Part shown: positions 27,588 through 36,763 of the stretch, one piece after another
Numbering within the stretch: the stretch's first letter is position 1
Layout of the letters: every line of letters begins with the position of its first letter
Assembly: GCA_009693255.1 (NCBI GenBank)
Contig: SHXQ01000007.1
Coordinates: 1 to 64,000, forward strand
Length of the DNA: 64,000 nucleotides
Source: Methylotenera sp.
Lineage (GTDB): Bacteria > Pseudomonadota > Gammaproteobacteria > Burkholderiales > Methylophilaceae
Direction: 5' to 3'
Program-made: the position numbers and the translations under genes
The notes under the pieces: generated by a model
What the model was told of the DNA's origin: nothing
Seen by the model: the letters and a program-made list of their open reading frames with translations, nothing else
The model's database searches: none

Positions 27588-28004
27588 TCAATCAGCTTTT
27601 GTAGCTAATCTAGCGAGCGCATTACCAAGTGCCGTGCCAGATAACTTTTCTGCTAATTGATGCAGCTCTGTGCCAGCTTTTGTACTGAGTTTTTTGATGG
27701 TTTTTGGCTTGGTTTGCGGGGTAGATTTTACTTGCACTTTCACCCGAATTGAAGTAACTTCACAACCTTGCTTTTCTAGCTGAATCAACAAGCTAGGGAT
27801 GAAAAGCTTAATTTTTGCAGCAACGGCATTATTGTTAGCGCATAAATTTAATTGTTTGTTTTTAATACTGCTGGCATGGCTAAATTTTGCTAAGTTGTCA
27901 GGGGCAATCGCCCCCCAAATTTCTTGCGCGGCCTGAGCCTCCCTTGAATGTGCATTTAACGCAATAAGTTCAGGTTGCTTAAGTAGCGCGTTAAACTGAC
28001 GCAT
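27588..28004 (-). CDS. DUF721 (DciA-like) protein
   Basis: A 138-residue protein of the DUF721 family. The family fold covers about residues 20-95 (AAQEIWGAIAPDNLAKFSHA and then LNLCANNNAVAAKIKLF), and a basic tail follows. DciA members load the replicative helicase DnaB in bacteria without DnaC, but family membership does not prove that role here. It diverges from the M23 peptidase gene upstream of secA, the usual betaproteobacterial context. Confidence 0.8.
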   Translation of the reverse strand: MRQFNALLKQPELIALNAHSREAQAAQEIWGAIAPDNLAKFSHASSIKNKQLNLCANNNAVAAKIKLFIPSLLIQLEKQGCEVTSIRVKVQVKSTPQTKPKTIKKLSTKAGTELHQLAEKLSGTALGNALARLATKAD

Positions 28005-28045
28005 GGCGGTAGGCCTTGAAAGTGTGAGTAGTGGTTAGGAATGTT

Positions 28046-28963
28046 ATGAATATCATCTTTATCTCAAATAGTATGGCGAAAGCAAAAACGCTATCTGTGC
28101 TGCAAGTGAGCATGATTACCCTTGCGCTGGTTATATTGCCCATATTGCTTACGCTATTACTGATTGTGCCACAGGAAGCTGCTGTGCAACAGGGGGTGAA
28201 GTCATTGATTCCGCCGCAACTTAGATTTTCTTTCAATGCGAGTAATCCACAAAAACATCTCGATGCTTACGCTTTGCAATTAGGTGAACTGCAAGCGCGT
28301 ATCATGCGTTTAGATGCGCAAAGTGAGCGTTTAGCAAAGCTGGCGGGAGGAAAAAAGGAACTGCCAACTACAAAAAAAAGTGCTAACCCTGCCACCAATA
28401 CATTACCGTCAGCCAACCGCGGTGGGCCATTAGTGCTTAATACCCCATTTTCCGAAGCAGATTTGCAGAAGGATATTACCGAGTTAACGGCAAGAGTAGA
28501 GTTTGATACAGAGTATTTAAGTAATTTAGAGGCTAAATTACTTCAGCAAAGTGTGCTTAAAGGCACCCTGCCAAATAGTAGCCCTGTCGATGCGGCATTT
28601 AATTCATCTAGTTACGGCTGGCGCATAGACCCATTCAATGGCAATAAAGCCTTTCATGAAGGGTTGGATTTTTCAGCAGAGACAGGGGCGCCGATATTTT
28701 CCGCGGCAGGCGGCATAGTAACGAGCGCAGAATATCAGCCTGATTATGGTAAAATTGTCAAAATTAATCATGGCTCTGGTTTGGAGACGCGCTATGCGCA
28801 CGCCTCTAAATTGCTGGTTAAAGTGGGTGAGCGTGTTAAAAAAGGCCAGGTAGTGGCAGAAGTGGGAAATACCGGTCGTTCTACAGGGGCACATTTGCAT
28901 TATGAAATAAGATTGAACGGCAATGCTTTAGACCCTAGAAAATATCTTAATGCGAGTAATTGA
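28046..28963 (+). CDS. M23 family (LytM) peptidoglycan endopeptidase
   Basis: Membrane-anchored cell-wall peptidase or amidase activator. One N-terminal membrane segment lies near residues 15-40. A helical coiled-coil-like region follows (LGELQARIMRLDAQSERL), then the M23 domain from about residue 190. Zinc ligands are visible in FHEGLDF (H-x3-D) and HLHYE near residue 285. GNTGRSTGAHLHYEIR is the family block. ATG at 28046 has AGGA six nt upstream and is preferred over GTG 28031. It precedes secA by 135 bp. Confidence 0.93.
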   Translation: MNIIFISNSMAKAKTLSVLQVSMITLALVILPILLTLLLIVPQEAAVQQGVKSLIPPQLRFSFNASNPQKHLDAYALQLGELQARIMRLDAQSERLAKLAGGKKELPTTKKSANPATNTLPSANRGGPLVLNTPFSEADLQKDITELTARVEFDTEYLSNLEAKLLQQSVLKGTLPNSSPVDAAFNSSSYGWRIDPFNGNKAFHEGLDFSAETGAPIFSAAGGIVTSAEYQPDYGKIVKINHGSGLETRYAHASKLLVKVGERVKKGQVVAEVGNTGRSTGAHLHYEIRLNGNALDPRKYLNASN

Positions 28964-29098
28964 ATTAATGGAAGTTAAGCCCAGGTATGTCTCACACAAT
29001 CGCATATAGCCCAACAAAATAAACAGCATAAAGTCACAAATATCCTCTCAACTAACTAAAAAGTTTTTTTATCCTTTAAGCGGAAAGTCCCTCATTTC

Positions 29099-31816
29099 AT
29101 GATTTCAACGTTGTTCAAAAAAATATTCGGTAGCCGTAACGAAAGGCTAGTCAAACAGTATGCGCAAAAAGTACAAAACATCAATGCCCTAGAACCTGCC
29201 ATGCAGGCGCTATCTGATGAGGCGCTTAAAACGAAGACTGCAGAGTTTAAACAACGCTACGCCAATGGTGAAACTTTAGATCAGCTATTGCCTGAGGCCT
29301 TTGCCGTGGTGCGTGAAGGTAGTCAGCGTGTGCTAGGCATGCGGCATTTTGACGTGCAAATGATTGGGGGCATGGTGCTTAATGCCGGAAAAATTGGTGA
29401 AATGCGTACTGGTGAAGGTAAAACTTTAGTCGCGACCTTGGCCGTTTACTTAAACGCACTGGCTAGTAATGGCGTGCATGTGGTGACGGTGAACGATTAC
29501 CTTGCTAAGCGCGATGCTGAATGGATGGGCAAGCTTTATAATTTCTTAGGCTTGTCTATAGGGATTAACCTTTCGCAAATGCCTAACGATGTTAAGCGTC
29601 AAGCTTATGCTGCAGATATTACTTACGGCACTAATAACGAATATGGTTTCGACTATTTGCGTGACAACATGGTGCACAACTGTGAAGAGCGCGTCCAACG
29701 AGGTTTGAGTTACGCGCTGATTGATGAGGTGGATTCAATCTTAATCGATGAAGCCCGTACGCCGTTGATTATTTCAGGTCAAGCCGATGATAGCATTGCG
29801 CTCTATAGCCAAATCAATACGGTGGCGACAAAGTTGGTGCCACAAACGGAAGAAGAAGGCGCTGGGGATTTTTGGGTTGATGAAAAAGCTCAAAATGTCG
29901 TGATGTCTGAACAGGGCCATGAGCACGCAGAAGACCTACTGACTACATCCGGCTTGTTGCCAGAAGGGTCAAGTTTGTATGAGGCAGCCAATATTACCTT
30001 GGTGCATCATTTGTATGCGTCGCTACGTGCACGCAACCTTTACCATAGAGATCAACACTATGTGGTGCGTGATGGCGAAGTGATTATTGTTGATGAAATT
30101 AATGGCCGTATGATGCCTGGACGTCGCTGGTCAGATGGTTTACATCAAGCGGTTGAAGCTAAAGAGGGCGTTGAAATTCAAAAAGAAAATCAAACGCTAG
30201 CCTCTATCACTTTTCAAAATTATTTCCGCATGTATGCCAAGTTATCAGGCATGACCGGTACCGCAGACACCGAAGCCTATGAATTTAACCAGATTTATAA
30301 TTTGGAAACAGTGGTGATTCCAACGCACCGCCCCATGTTACGTAAAGATAATATGGATAAAGTCTATCGTACTGCGCAGGAAAAATATGCGGCTGTTATT
30401 TTAGATATTAAAGATTGTCAAAGTCGTGGTCAGCCGGTATTGGTCGGCACCACTTCGATTGAAAATTCAGAACTCATTTCACAATTATTGAATGTTGAAA
30501 AATTAGAACATCAAGTGCTGAATGCTAAGCAGCACGAGCGAGAAGCGCATGTGATTGCTCAAGCGGGCCGGCCTGGGGTGATTACCATTGCCACCAACAT
30601 GGCTGGTCGTGGTACCGACATCGTATTGGGCGGTAACCCTGAATCAGATATTGAGTTGGTTAAACATGATGCAGCGCTTACAGACGCAGAAAAAGAAACC
30701 CGTATCGCTACACTTAAAGCGGAATGGCAGCAGCGGCATGACGCAGTATTAGCCGCTGGAGGCTTGCATATTGCCGGTACCGAGCGCCATGAATCTCGTC
30801 GTATCGATAATCAGTTGCGTGGTCGTTCAGGTCGCCAAGGGGATGCGGGCTCAAGTCGCTTCTATCTTTCATTAGAAGATCAGCTATTACGTATTTTTGC
30901 TTCTGACCGCGTTTCGGCCATTATGGAAAAGCTTAATATGCCTGAAGGCGAGGCCATTGAACACCCATGGGTGACGCGTGCCATTGAAAATGCCCAGCGT
31001 AAAGTTGAAGGCCGTAACTTCGATATTCGTAAACAACTACTTGAATACGATGACGTGGCAAATGACCAACGCAAAGTGATTTACGAGCAAAGGAATGAGT
31101 TGTTGGAAGCTGCTGATGTCGGCGACACCATACAGGCGATGCGTGAAGATGTGCTTGTCAGCATGATTGCAACACACATTCCACCCAATAGCGTTGAAGA
31201 GTTATGGGATGTGCCTAGTTTGGAAAAAGAGCTTAAGGCAGAAACCGGCCTTGAAATTGCACTGCAAAAAATGCTGGAAGATAATCCTGACTTACATGAA
31301 GAAACGCTACGCGATCGCATTATTGAGGCGGCTAACGGCACTTATGTTGCTAAAGAAGCGCAGGCAAGTGCAGATATTATGCGTCAGTTTGAGCGTTCAG
31401 TGATGTTGCAAAGCTTGGACAACCATTGGCGTGAGCATTTGGCCGCGCTGGATCATTTACGTCAAGGCATCCATTTGCGTTCGTATGCGCAAAAAAATCC
31501 TAAGCAAGAATACAAGCGCGAGGCATTTGAGTTGTTTGAAGGCTTGTTGAATGCAGTGAAAAGCGAAGTGACCAAAGTGACCATGTTGGTGCAGGTTAAA
31601 AACGAGGCCGATGTTGAAGCGGTGGAAAAACCGGTTGAAGTGGCAAATGTGCAATACCAACACGCGGATTACGATGAGGCTTCAGCCAACCCTGCCGATG
31701 ATGCTGAGTTTAGTGCGCAGCCTATGGTGCGTGAAGGTCTAAAAGTAGGGCGTAATGATCCTTGCCCATGTGGGTCTGGTAAAAAATACAAGCAATGTCA
31801 TGGTGTTTTAAGCTAA
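29099..31816 (+). CDS. secA: preprotein translocase ATPase SecA
   Basis: Motor of Sec export. The 905-residue product is full length. Walker A is MRTGEGKT (residues 102-109), and [12 protein letters not shown] forms Walker B near residue 207. The NBD2 block [15 protein letters not shown] and the helical scaffold are intact. The C-terminal zinc site is [14 protein letters not shown]. The downstream DUF1289 gene starts 20 bp after the stop. secY/secE are elsewhere, but secDF-yajC lie at 55250-58491. Confidence 0.98.
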   Translation: MISTLFKKIFGSRNERLVKQYAQKVQNINALEPAMQALSDEALKTKTAEFKQRYANGETLDQLLPEAFAVVREGSQRVLGMRHFDVQMIGGMVLNAGKIGEMRTGEGKTLVATLAVYLNALASNGVHVVTVNDYLAKRDAEWMGKLYNFLGLSIGINLSQMPNDVKRQAYAADITYGTNNEYGFDYLRDNMVHNCEERVQRGLSYALIDEVDSILIDEARTPLIISGQADDSIALYSQINTVATKLVPQTEEEGAGDFWVDEKAQNVVMSEQGHEHAEDLLTTSGLLPEGSSLYEAANITLVHHLYASLRARNLYHRDQHYVVRDGEVIIVDEINGRMMPGRRWSDGLHQAVEAKEGVEIQKENQTLASITFQNYFRMYAKLSGMTGTADTEAYEFNQIYNLETVVIPTHRPMLRKDNMDKVYRTAQEKYAAVILDIKDCQSRGQPVLVGTTSIENSELISQLLNVEKLEHQVLNAKQHEREAHVIAQAGRPGVITIATNMAGRGTDIVLGGNPESDIELVKHDAALTDAEKETRIATLKAEWQQRHDAVLAAGGLHIAGTERHESRRIDNQLRGRSGRQGDAGSSRFYLSLEDQLLRIFASDRVSAIMEKLNMPEGEAIEHPWVTRAIENAQRKVEGRNFDIRKQLLEYDDVANDQRKVIYEQRNELLEAADVGDTIQAMREDVLVSMIATHIPPNSVEELWDVPSLEKELKAETGLEIALQKMLEDNPDLHEETLRDRIIEAANGTYVAKEAQASADIMRQFERSVMLQSLDNHWREHLAALDHLRQGIHLRSYAQKNPKQEYKREAFELFEGLLNAVKSEVTKVTMLVQVKNEADVEAVEKPVEVANVQYQHADYDEASANPADDAEFSAQPMVREGLKVGRNDPCPCGSGKKYKQCHGVLS

Positions 31817-31836
31817 ATCAGAACGGAAGTTTGAAT

Positions 31837-32037
31837 ATGTCTGAAAATACACAAAATGAGATTCAATCCCCTTGTATTAGCGTCTGTACCATGGACGATT
31901 CAACAGGCTTATGCCTGGGTTGTTATCGCACAGTCGACGAAATTAAAGTTTGGCGGGAAATGAGCCAGCAACAGCAAGTAAACTTGCTGGTAGCGCTAGA
32001 AGAACGACAATTACAACAAGCACGTTTAGACGATTAA
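31837..32037 (+). CDS. DUF1289 protein with four-Cys motif
   Basis: A 66-residue protein from ATG 31837. DUF1289 pattern: SPCISVCTMD with Cys13 and Cys17, then LCLGCYRTVDEIKVW with Cys26 and Cys29. These four Cys could bind a metal or cluster, which is inferred. The longer frame to 31795 overlaps secA and is not supported. It is convergent with hvfC and overlaps its end by 4 bp. Function of the family is unknown. Confidence 0.85.
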   Translation: MSENTQNEIQSPCISVCTMDDSTGLCLGCYRTVDEIKVWREMSQQQQVNLLVALEERQLQQARLDD

Positions 32038-32828
32038 AATGTTATAGCAGTATGGTGATAAACACCAATGATGACGCCTTGCTTGCTTAAGTTGTTGAGC
32101 ATTTCCAATCCAAACTGAGTCACACTTTCTGGTGGCAACTGGCCGAGCTCATTGGCAATCACAGTGAGTGCTTGCTTACTCGTGGTGCCTTCTTGTTGTA
32201 ACAATTCAATAAGCCGGTAAGTCACAGGATTTAACTCAACAAACTCAACTAAATATTCAGCATTGCGATACACCAAAAGCAATGTCATTACTTGATCTTT
32301 AGGTTTGTAGCTAGGCGAAATCTTCTGCACGGCGTATTGGTAATTGAGTAACTGCATGGTCGGTGTAAATGCCGGTTGATATTCTAATAAATCACCAACG
32401 GGATTGATGGTTCGCTTGTTGAGATTGGCGTCAGTTTGAAGATCCGGTATGGTTGAAACGATTAGCTCCACCCATTCGTAGTGGCAAAGACTGACCAAAT
32501 AAGGCGGCAATTTTTCTCTGACAAGCAAATGCTCCTGAGATAAGTAGCTTAAAAATTCTTCAGGAATTTCCCGGAAAATGGGCGAGTTTGCCGAATGTTC
32601 GCGAAAAAATCCGCGTATTAATTTTAGCCAAGCACGCTTTCCTAGCACTTTTTGCGCTACTGGAAAACAAGCCGAAACATATTCAAATAGATTATTAAAG
32701 ACAATGTCTTTGTAAACGTCCATGCGTTTGGCGTTTACATTTTGTGGTCGAGGCTGGTTGATCGGGTCGCGAATATAGGCGGTGAATGCTTGCTGGTACT
32801 GCTGAAAGCTTGGCATAATTTTTGACAT
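32034..32828 (-). CDS. hvfC: HvfC/BufC-type MNIO partner protein (DUF2063)
   Basis: Recognition/partner subunit that cooperates with a DUF692 MNIO oxidase in modifying Cys-rich RiPP precursors. The 264-residue protein starts with the DUF2063 helical domain (FTAYIRDPINQPRP near residue 16, then RMDVYKDIVFNNLFEYVSAC). The C-terminal part has a winged-helix-like region (LIELLQQEGTTSKQALTVIA). It lies 9 bp downstream of hvfB on the same strand. No DoxX-like hvfD is present. Confidence 0.88.
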   Translation of the reverse strand: MSKIMPSFQQYQQAFTAYIRDPINQPRPQNVNAKRMDVYKDIVFNNLFEYVSACFPVAQKVLGKRAWLKLIRGFFREHSANSPIFREIPEEFLSYLSQEHLLVREKLPPYLVSLCHYEWVELIVSTIPDLQTDANLNKRTINPVGDLLEYQPAFTPTMQLLNYQYAVQKISPSYKPKDQVMTLLLVYRNAEYLVEFVELNPVTYRLIELLQQEGTTSKQALTVIANELGQLPPESVTQFGLEMLNNLSKQGVIIGVYHHTAITF

Positions 32829-32837
32829 GTTGATGAC

Positions 32838-33734
32838 CTAATTAGGCGCCTGAAATGTAGTTGTGTTAGCTATTTGATAGCTATTTTGTAAGGCTGCTAT
32901 TTTATTGACTTCATGCATCAATACGGATAAAGGCGGTATGTTGTTGTCCCGTTCTAAGCAGGTGGGAAATAATCCAAATAGTTGATAAGCCTCTTCAAGC
33001 AATGTCCACACTGGCTCAATCACATCGGTGCCATGCGTATCAATCAGTAAATCAGGCGCTTGCTGAAAATGCCCCGCCATATGTGCGTAGGCAATGCGCT
33101 CTCCGGGAATTCCGCCCAAGAACTTGTGCGCATCAAACCCAAAATTGATGCTGTTGACGTAGATATTATTGATGTCTAGATGTAATAGGCAATCTGCCTC
33201 AGTGAGTACGGCATTGATGAAAGTGAGTTCATCCATGGAGGAGATTGGTGATTGTACATAAAAAGACGCGTTTTCTACGGCGATGCGCTGACCTAAAATA
33301 TCCTGAGTTTGGCGTATGCGCGCTGCCACATATTGAACCGCCTCTTCAGTAAATGGAATGGGCAGTAAATCATACAAATAACCTTGTTTACCGTTGTAGC
33401 CATCTGTTGCGTAGCTTAAGTGTTCGGTATAAAGCGGTATTTGGTATTGCTGCAAGAATTGCTTAATTTGACTTAAGAACTCGGTATTGAGCGGCGCCAA
33501 ACCGCCCAGTGAAAGGCATAAGCCATGGCAAACAATGGGGTAGCGCTCGGCAAACCAATCAAGCTGTTTCTCTGCTTTGCCACCAATAGCCATCCAGTTT
33601 TCGGGGGCTATCTCTACAAAGTTAATGTTGGCAATAGACGTATCAGCAACATTAGCCTGCATTTGAGGTATAAGCTCACGCTTTAAGCCTAAGCCCACTC
33701 CCTTGATTTTTGAATGTGCATGATTAAACATCAC
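32838..33734 (-). CDS. hvfB: HvfB/BufB-type multinuclear non-haem iron oxidase (MNIO, DUF692)
   Basis: TIM-barrel oxidase predicted to convert Cys residues of the HvfA precursor. The 298-residue protein has DUF692 blocks GVGLGLKRELIPQ, INFVEIAPENWM, VCHGLCLSLGG, LYTEHLSYATDG, RIAVENASFYV, LHLDINNIYVNSINFG and AYAHMAGHFQ. The conserved His, Glu, Asp and Asn side chains that bind the iron cluster are visible in these blocks. It is 58 bp downstream of the precursor gene and directly upstream of hvfC. Confidence 0.93.
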   Translation of the reverse strand: MMFNHAHSKIKGVGLGLKRELIPQMQANVADTSIANINFVEIAPENWMAIGGKAEKQLDWFAERYPIVCHGLCLSLGGLAPLNTEFLSQIKQFLQQYQIPLYTEHLSYATDGYNGKQGYLYDLLPIPFTEEAVQYVAARIRQTQDILGQRIAVENASFYVQSPISSMDELTFINAVLTEADCLLHLDINNIYVNSINFGFDAHKFLGGIPGERIAYAHMAGHFQQAPDLLIDTHGTDVIEPVWTLLEEAYQLFGLFPTCLERDNNIPPLSVLMHEVNKIAALQNSYQIANTTTFQAPN

Positions 33735-33792
33735 GAGGTTAAAACAAGAGTTTTTAGTAAGCAGTCATGTTTAATCAGACTAACATTAACAA

Positions 33793-34152
33793 TTATTTTT
33801 TCTTTTCAGCGCTACATTTGCCTTCGACCGCTTTTGCTGCACCGCAATAACCTTCTTTAGTTTTTTCCATAGCGGCTTTGTCAGACATTTCTTTTTTCAT
33901 TTCCGCGCTGCATTTGCCTTCAGCCATCTTTTCAGCACCACATTTTCCTTCATGCATTTTTTTTATCGAGGCTTTTTTGCTAGCACCACATTTTCCAGCT
34001 TTCATTTTGCTGTCATTGTCGGCCACTTGATAGCCTGCGGATAATGTTTTTGCGCTAAATGGATTCTCAGCAGCAAGTGCTGGGCTTACTGCGATTGATA
34101 AGGCGAATGCACCGCTGATAGCCAGTGATATTGTTTGGTGTGTTTTGTTCAT
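33793..34152 (-). CDS. hvfA: HvfA-like RiPP metallophore precursor
   Basis: A 119-residue secreted peptide precursor. Residues 1-28 form a Sec signal ending ALAA, followed by the family-type N-terminus ENPFSAKTLSAGYQ. The core carries five Cys (55, 71, 81, 103, 113), each within [A/E]G[K/Y]C[G/S]A: AGKCGA, EGKCGA, EGKCSA, EGYCGA and EGKCSA. Such EGKCG motifs in HvfA and bufferin families are modified by MNIO enzymes and bind copper. GGAG lies just upstream of ATG. Metal identity is not shown by sequence, and the spacing between motifs is irregular. Confidence 0.9.
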   Translation of the reverse strand: MNKTHQTISLAISGAFALSIAVSPALAAENPFSAKTLSAGYQVADNDSKMKAGKCGASKKASIKKMHEGKCGAEKMAEGKCSAEMKKEMSDKAAMEKTKEGYCGAAKAVEGKCSAEKKK

Positions 34153-34178
34153 GATAACTCCTTTTTAATAATTAAATA

Positions 34179-34431
34179 TTAACTCTCGATTGTACTCATA
34201 ATTCTAGTTTTTGCTACTACGCTAAGTCTTATCGTGACGTCATTCTCAGTGTCCTGTCTAATGCCTCGAACGATATCAACAAGCCAACGTAGTTGTTGAT
34301 TAAAGTGATGACACGCATTACAAATAAAAAGATGGAATTTCAACGTCATCCGATCTGACCATAGATAATGGAACCTCTAAAGACTGTGAGATCATTTGAC
34401 TAGCCTGCTTACAGTTGAGCATTAATTTCAT
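34179..34431 (-). pseudogene. zinc-binding anti-sigma factor, one-base insertion
   Basis: From ATG 34429-34431 the sequence reads MKLMLNCKQASQMISQSLE and then drifts out of frame. Removing one A (complement of T34362, in TCTATGG) restores PLSWSDRMTLKFHLFICNAC. The protein then continues through FNQQLRWLVDIVRGI to IES and TAA at 34179-34181, 83 residues in all. HLFICNAC is the H-x3-C-x2-C zinc site of small ZAS-type anti-sigma factors. As written, translation would stop at a TAA after about 38 codons. Confidence 0.82.
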
Positions 34432-34435
34432 GATG

Positions 34436-34926
34436 CTATCCTGCAATCCAATGTAGCTCTAGACATTTTCTTAATCTCATTCGGGCTTAATATAACATCA
34501 CCCAGGCATTGGTCGCAGTAATTCCGAGTACCTTACAAATATGTTCACTGTCAGTTTCAGCTACGCCGCGCATCATAAAAATTGTCGCTAATTTGTTCGG
34601 CAGTTTATCAAGCCAATGACCAGAATTGTCGAAAAAGTCATCCATACTGGTGTCAGAAGCATCTGGGTCGATTAAATCAGAAAGCGGTTGCTCGCGGATT
34701 TGTTTGCGTTGCAAATCAATAATTTTATGTTTGAGTATGCCGGTAAGCCAAGTTCTAGCAGTAGAGTCGCCTTCAAAATTATTGTTCTTGATGGCGGCCA
34801 GCAAGGTTTCTTGAACGGCATCTTCAGCTTGATGGAGGTCGCGTAGTCTTGCTAAGGCAAAGCGATATAGATAGTCTCCATGGCTATGAAGCCAGTCATT
34901 TGCATTGTCATCCCCCTAGTACTCAT
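34436..34926 (-). pseudogene. ECF RNA polymerase sigma factor, multiply disrupted
   Basis: ATG 34924-34926 overlaps the DUF1841 stop (ATGA). The G5 run at 34912-34916 shifts the frame, after which the ECF region 2 reads NDWLHSHGDYLYRFALARLR and EDAVQETLLAAI. Region 4 follows, but GHW is joined directly to LDKLPNKLATIF, where ECF group members I know carry roughly 25-30 linker residues. A TAA at 34487-34489 interrupts WVMLY-ARMRLRKCLELHW, and the natural stop is 34436-34438. Frameshift, likely internal deletion and nonsense codon make this a clear pseudogene. It precedes the anti-sigma remnant by 4 bp. Confidence 0.88.
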
Positions 34927-35366
34927 GGCAAATACCCTAGTTTTTGTTGCAGTAAGTTCAGATAGTGTTCTGAATCTAAAGGTGCATTATTACGCTGCGC
35001 TTGCCAAATGGTTTCAGCCAGACAGTCAATTAAGTCATGGTAGGCGAGGTGAGCATCGTTATGTTGCTGGCGTAATTGATCATAAATCTGAGTGATACCT
35101 ATGGGCTGGTTGATGCTGATTTGTTCAATTACGGATAAATGTAAGCTGATATGCAAAAAAGGGTTAGTTTCACCCATTTCCGGAAAATATTGTTGATTCA
35201 CGTAACGCTCTGGTGCATTGAATACCACATGATATTCCGGATGCATTTGTATCACCTCAACCGCTATTTTTTCTAAATCTGATAGGGTTAAGTGTTGCTT
35301 AAATTTAGACCAAGAATCAAATAGAAACTGGCGGGCTTGATCTCGACTGGGCTTGTATAAACTCAT
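34923..35366 (-). CDS. DUF1841 family protein
   Basis: A 147-residue cytoplasmic protein matching DUF1841 (YKPSRDQARQFLFDSW start, AVEVIQMHPEYHVVF, HISLHLSVIEQISINQP, HLAYHDLIDCLAETIW). It has several conserved His that could suggest metal binding (inferred). Function is unknown. It starts 1 bp after nth ends and shares an ATGA overlap with the dead sigma factor gene. Confidence 0.88.
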   Translation of the reverse strand: MSLYKPSRDQARQFLFDSWSKFKQHLTLSDLEKIAVEVIQMHPEYHVVFNAPERYVNQQYFPEMGETNPFLHISLHLSVIEQISINQPIGITQIYDQLRQQHNDAHLAYHDLIDCLAETIWQAQRNNAPLDSEHYLNLLQQKLGYLP

Positions 35367-35367
35367 T

Positions 35368-36015
35368 TTAATTTTTTAAACCGTTATATTCTTTGGCCTG
35401 ATATTCACATAAATCTTCAATACAACATTCCGCGCATTTGGGCTTACGGGCAATGCAGGTATAGCGACCATGCAAAATCAATAGGTGGTGTGCATCGTGC
35501 ATAAATTCTGCCGGTATGGTTTTGAGATATTTATTTTCCACCTCTAATACTGTTTTACCTGTCGCAAGTTTAATGCGATTGCCTAATCGAAATAAATGTG
35601 TATCTACCGCTATAGTGGGCTCGCCAAATGCCGTATTTAATATGACATTGGCCGTTTTACGGCCTACACCAGGTAAGCGCTCTAGCGCTGCCCGCGTATC
35701 GGGTACTTGCGACTGGTGCGAGGTGATTAACATTTGACAAGTGGCCAACACGTTTTTGGCTTTGGTATGATATAAGCCTATGCTATTAATGTATTGCTCC
35801 AAGCCGTGTAAGCCCAGCGCCAATATGCTTTCTGGGGTATTGGCAACGGCGTATAGTTTGTCGGTTGCTAGATTGACGGCTTTATCAGTGGCTTGTGCGG
35901 ATAAAATTACCGCCACCAACAACTCAAACGTACTGTGATGTTTGAGCTCTGTTGAGGGATTAGGAATAGCAACACTTAAGCGCCTGAATATTTCAAAGCG
36001 TTTCTCAGTATTCAT
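35368..36015 (-). CDS. nth: endonuclease III
   Basis: DNA glycosylase/AP lyase for oxidised pyrimidines. The 215-residue protein has the helix-hairpin-helix LPGVGRKTANVILN with the catalytic Lys, and AVDTHLFR with the catalytic Asp. The [4Fe-4S] motif C-x6-C-x2-C-x5-C lies in TCIARKPKCAECCIEDLC near the C-terminus. It follows rsxE by 41 bp, the classical rsxABCDGE-nth order. Confidence 0.97.
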   Translation of the reverse strand: MNTEKRFEIFRRLSVAIPNPSTELKHHSTFELLVAVILSAQATDKAVNLATDKLYAVANTPESILALGLHGLEQYINSIGLYHTKAKNVLATCQMLITSHQSQVPDTRAALERLPGVGRKTANVILNTAFGEPTIAVDTHLFRLGNRIKLATGKTVLEVENKYLKTIPAEFMHDAHHLLILHGRYTCIARKPKCAECCIEDLCEYQAKEYNGLKN

Positions 36016-36056
36016 CAGTGATTTCTTAACTATTTGCCGCGCTTGTCGAACGCGGA

Positions 36057-36743
36057 CTAATGGCTGAGTATTGGTTTGAGTGGTGGCGTCAGCGTATTAG
36101 TCTTAGCTGTTTTTCTAATTTCAACCCAGTTACGCACGGCAATTAAGGTGCCTAAGCCTAAAAATGCCCCAGGCGGTAATACGGCCAGTAAGAATCCATG
36201 GTAATCAGGGATAACGGTGAGTACAAGCTGCTTAGCCTCGACGCCAAAAACTAAATCCAAACCAGAAAACAGGGTGCCTTTTCCAATAATTTCACGCATA
36301 GCGCCGAGCAAACCTAGTACGAGCGCCAATCCTATGCCCATTGTAAAGCCATCTAATATTGAAGGCACGGATTCATTTTTAGCGGCAAAAGATTCCACAC
36401 GTGCTAGAACGATACAGTTCACCACGATAAGTGGAATGAAAATCCCTAATACTTTATGTAGTGGATGCGCAAAGGCATTGATGGATAAATCAATGACTGT
36501 CACCAATGCCGCAATGACTAAAATGAACACGGGTACGCGAATCTCACTAGGAATGAATTTACGTACCGGTGATACCGAGCCATTGGCCGCCGCCATGACT
36601 AATGCGGTGGCGACCCCTAGGCTTAAGCCATTCACTGCGGTGGTGGTCACTGCTAGCGTTGGGCATAAACCTAAGAGCTGGACTACGCCAGGATTTTGCT
36701 TCCAAAGACCGTTGACTGTAATTTCTTGATAGAGATTGCTCAT
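36057..36743 (-). CDS. rsxE: Rsx/Rnf complex membrane subunit RsxE
   Basis: Integral-membrane subunit of the ion-coupled electron-transfer complex. The 228-residue protein starts with LWKQNPGVVQLLGLCPTLAV and has about six hydrophobic helices, including LGIFIPLIVVNCIVLAR (RnfA/E family signature). It pairs with RsxA. It lies 20 bp after rsxG. A short soluble C-terminal tail (KTAKTNTL...) follows the last helix. Confidence 0.96.
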   Translation of the reverse strand: MSNLYQEITVNGLWKQNPGVVQLLGLCPTLAVTTTAVNGLSLGVATALVMAAANGSVSPVRKFIPSEIRVPVFILVIAALVTVIDLSINAFAHPLHKVLGIFIPLIVVNCIVLARVESFAAKNESVPSILDGFTMGIGLALVLGLLGAMREIIGKGTLFSGLDLVFGVEAKQLVLTVIPDYHGFLLAVLPPGAFLGLGTLIAVRNWVEIRKTAKTNTLTPPLKPILSH

Positions 36744-36763
36744 GAAAAATTCTCCAAAATTCT

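Noticed and set aside
32034-34926. A mobile element carrying the hvf locus
   Set aside because: No integrase, transposase, terminal repeats or composition break was seen at the flanks (DUF1289/secA and DUF1841/nth are ordinary backbone).
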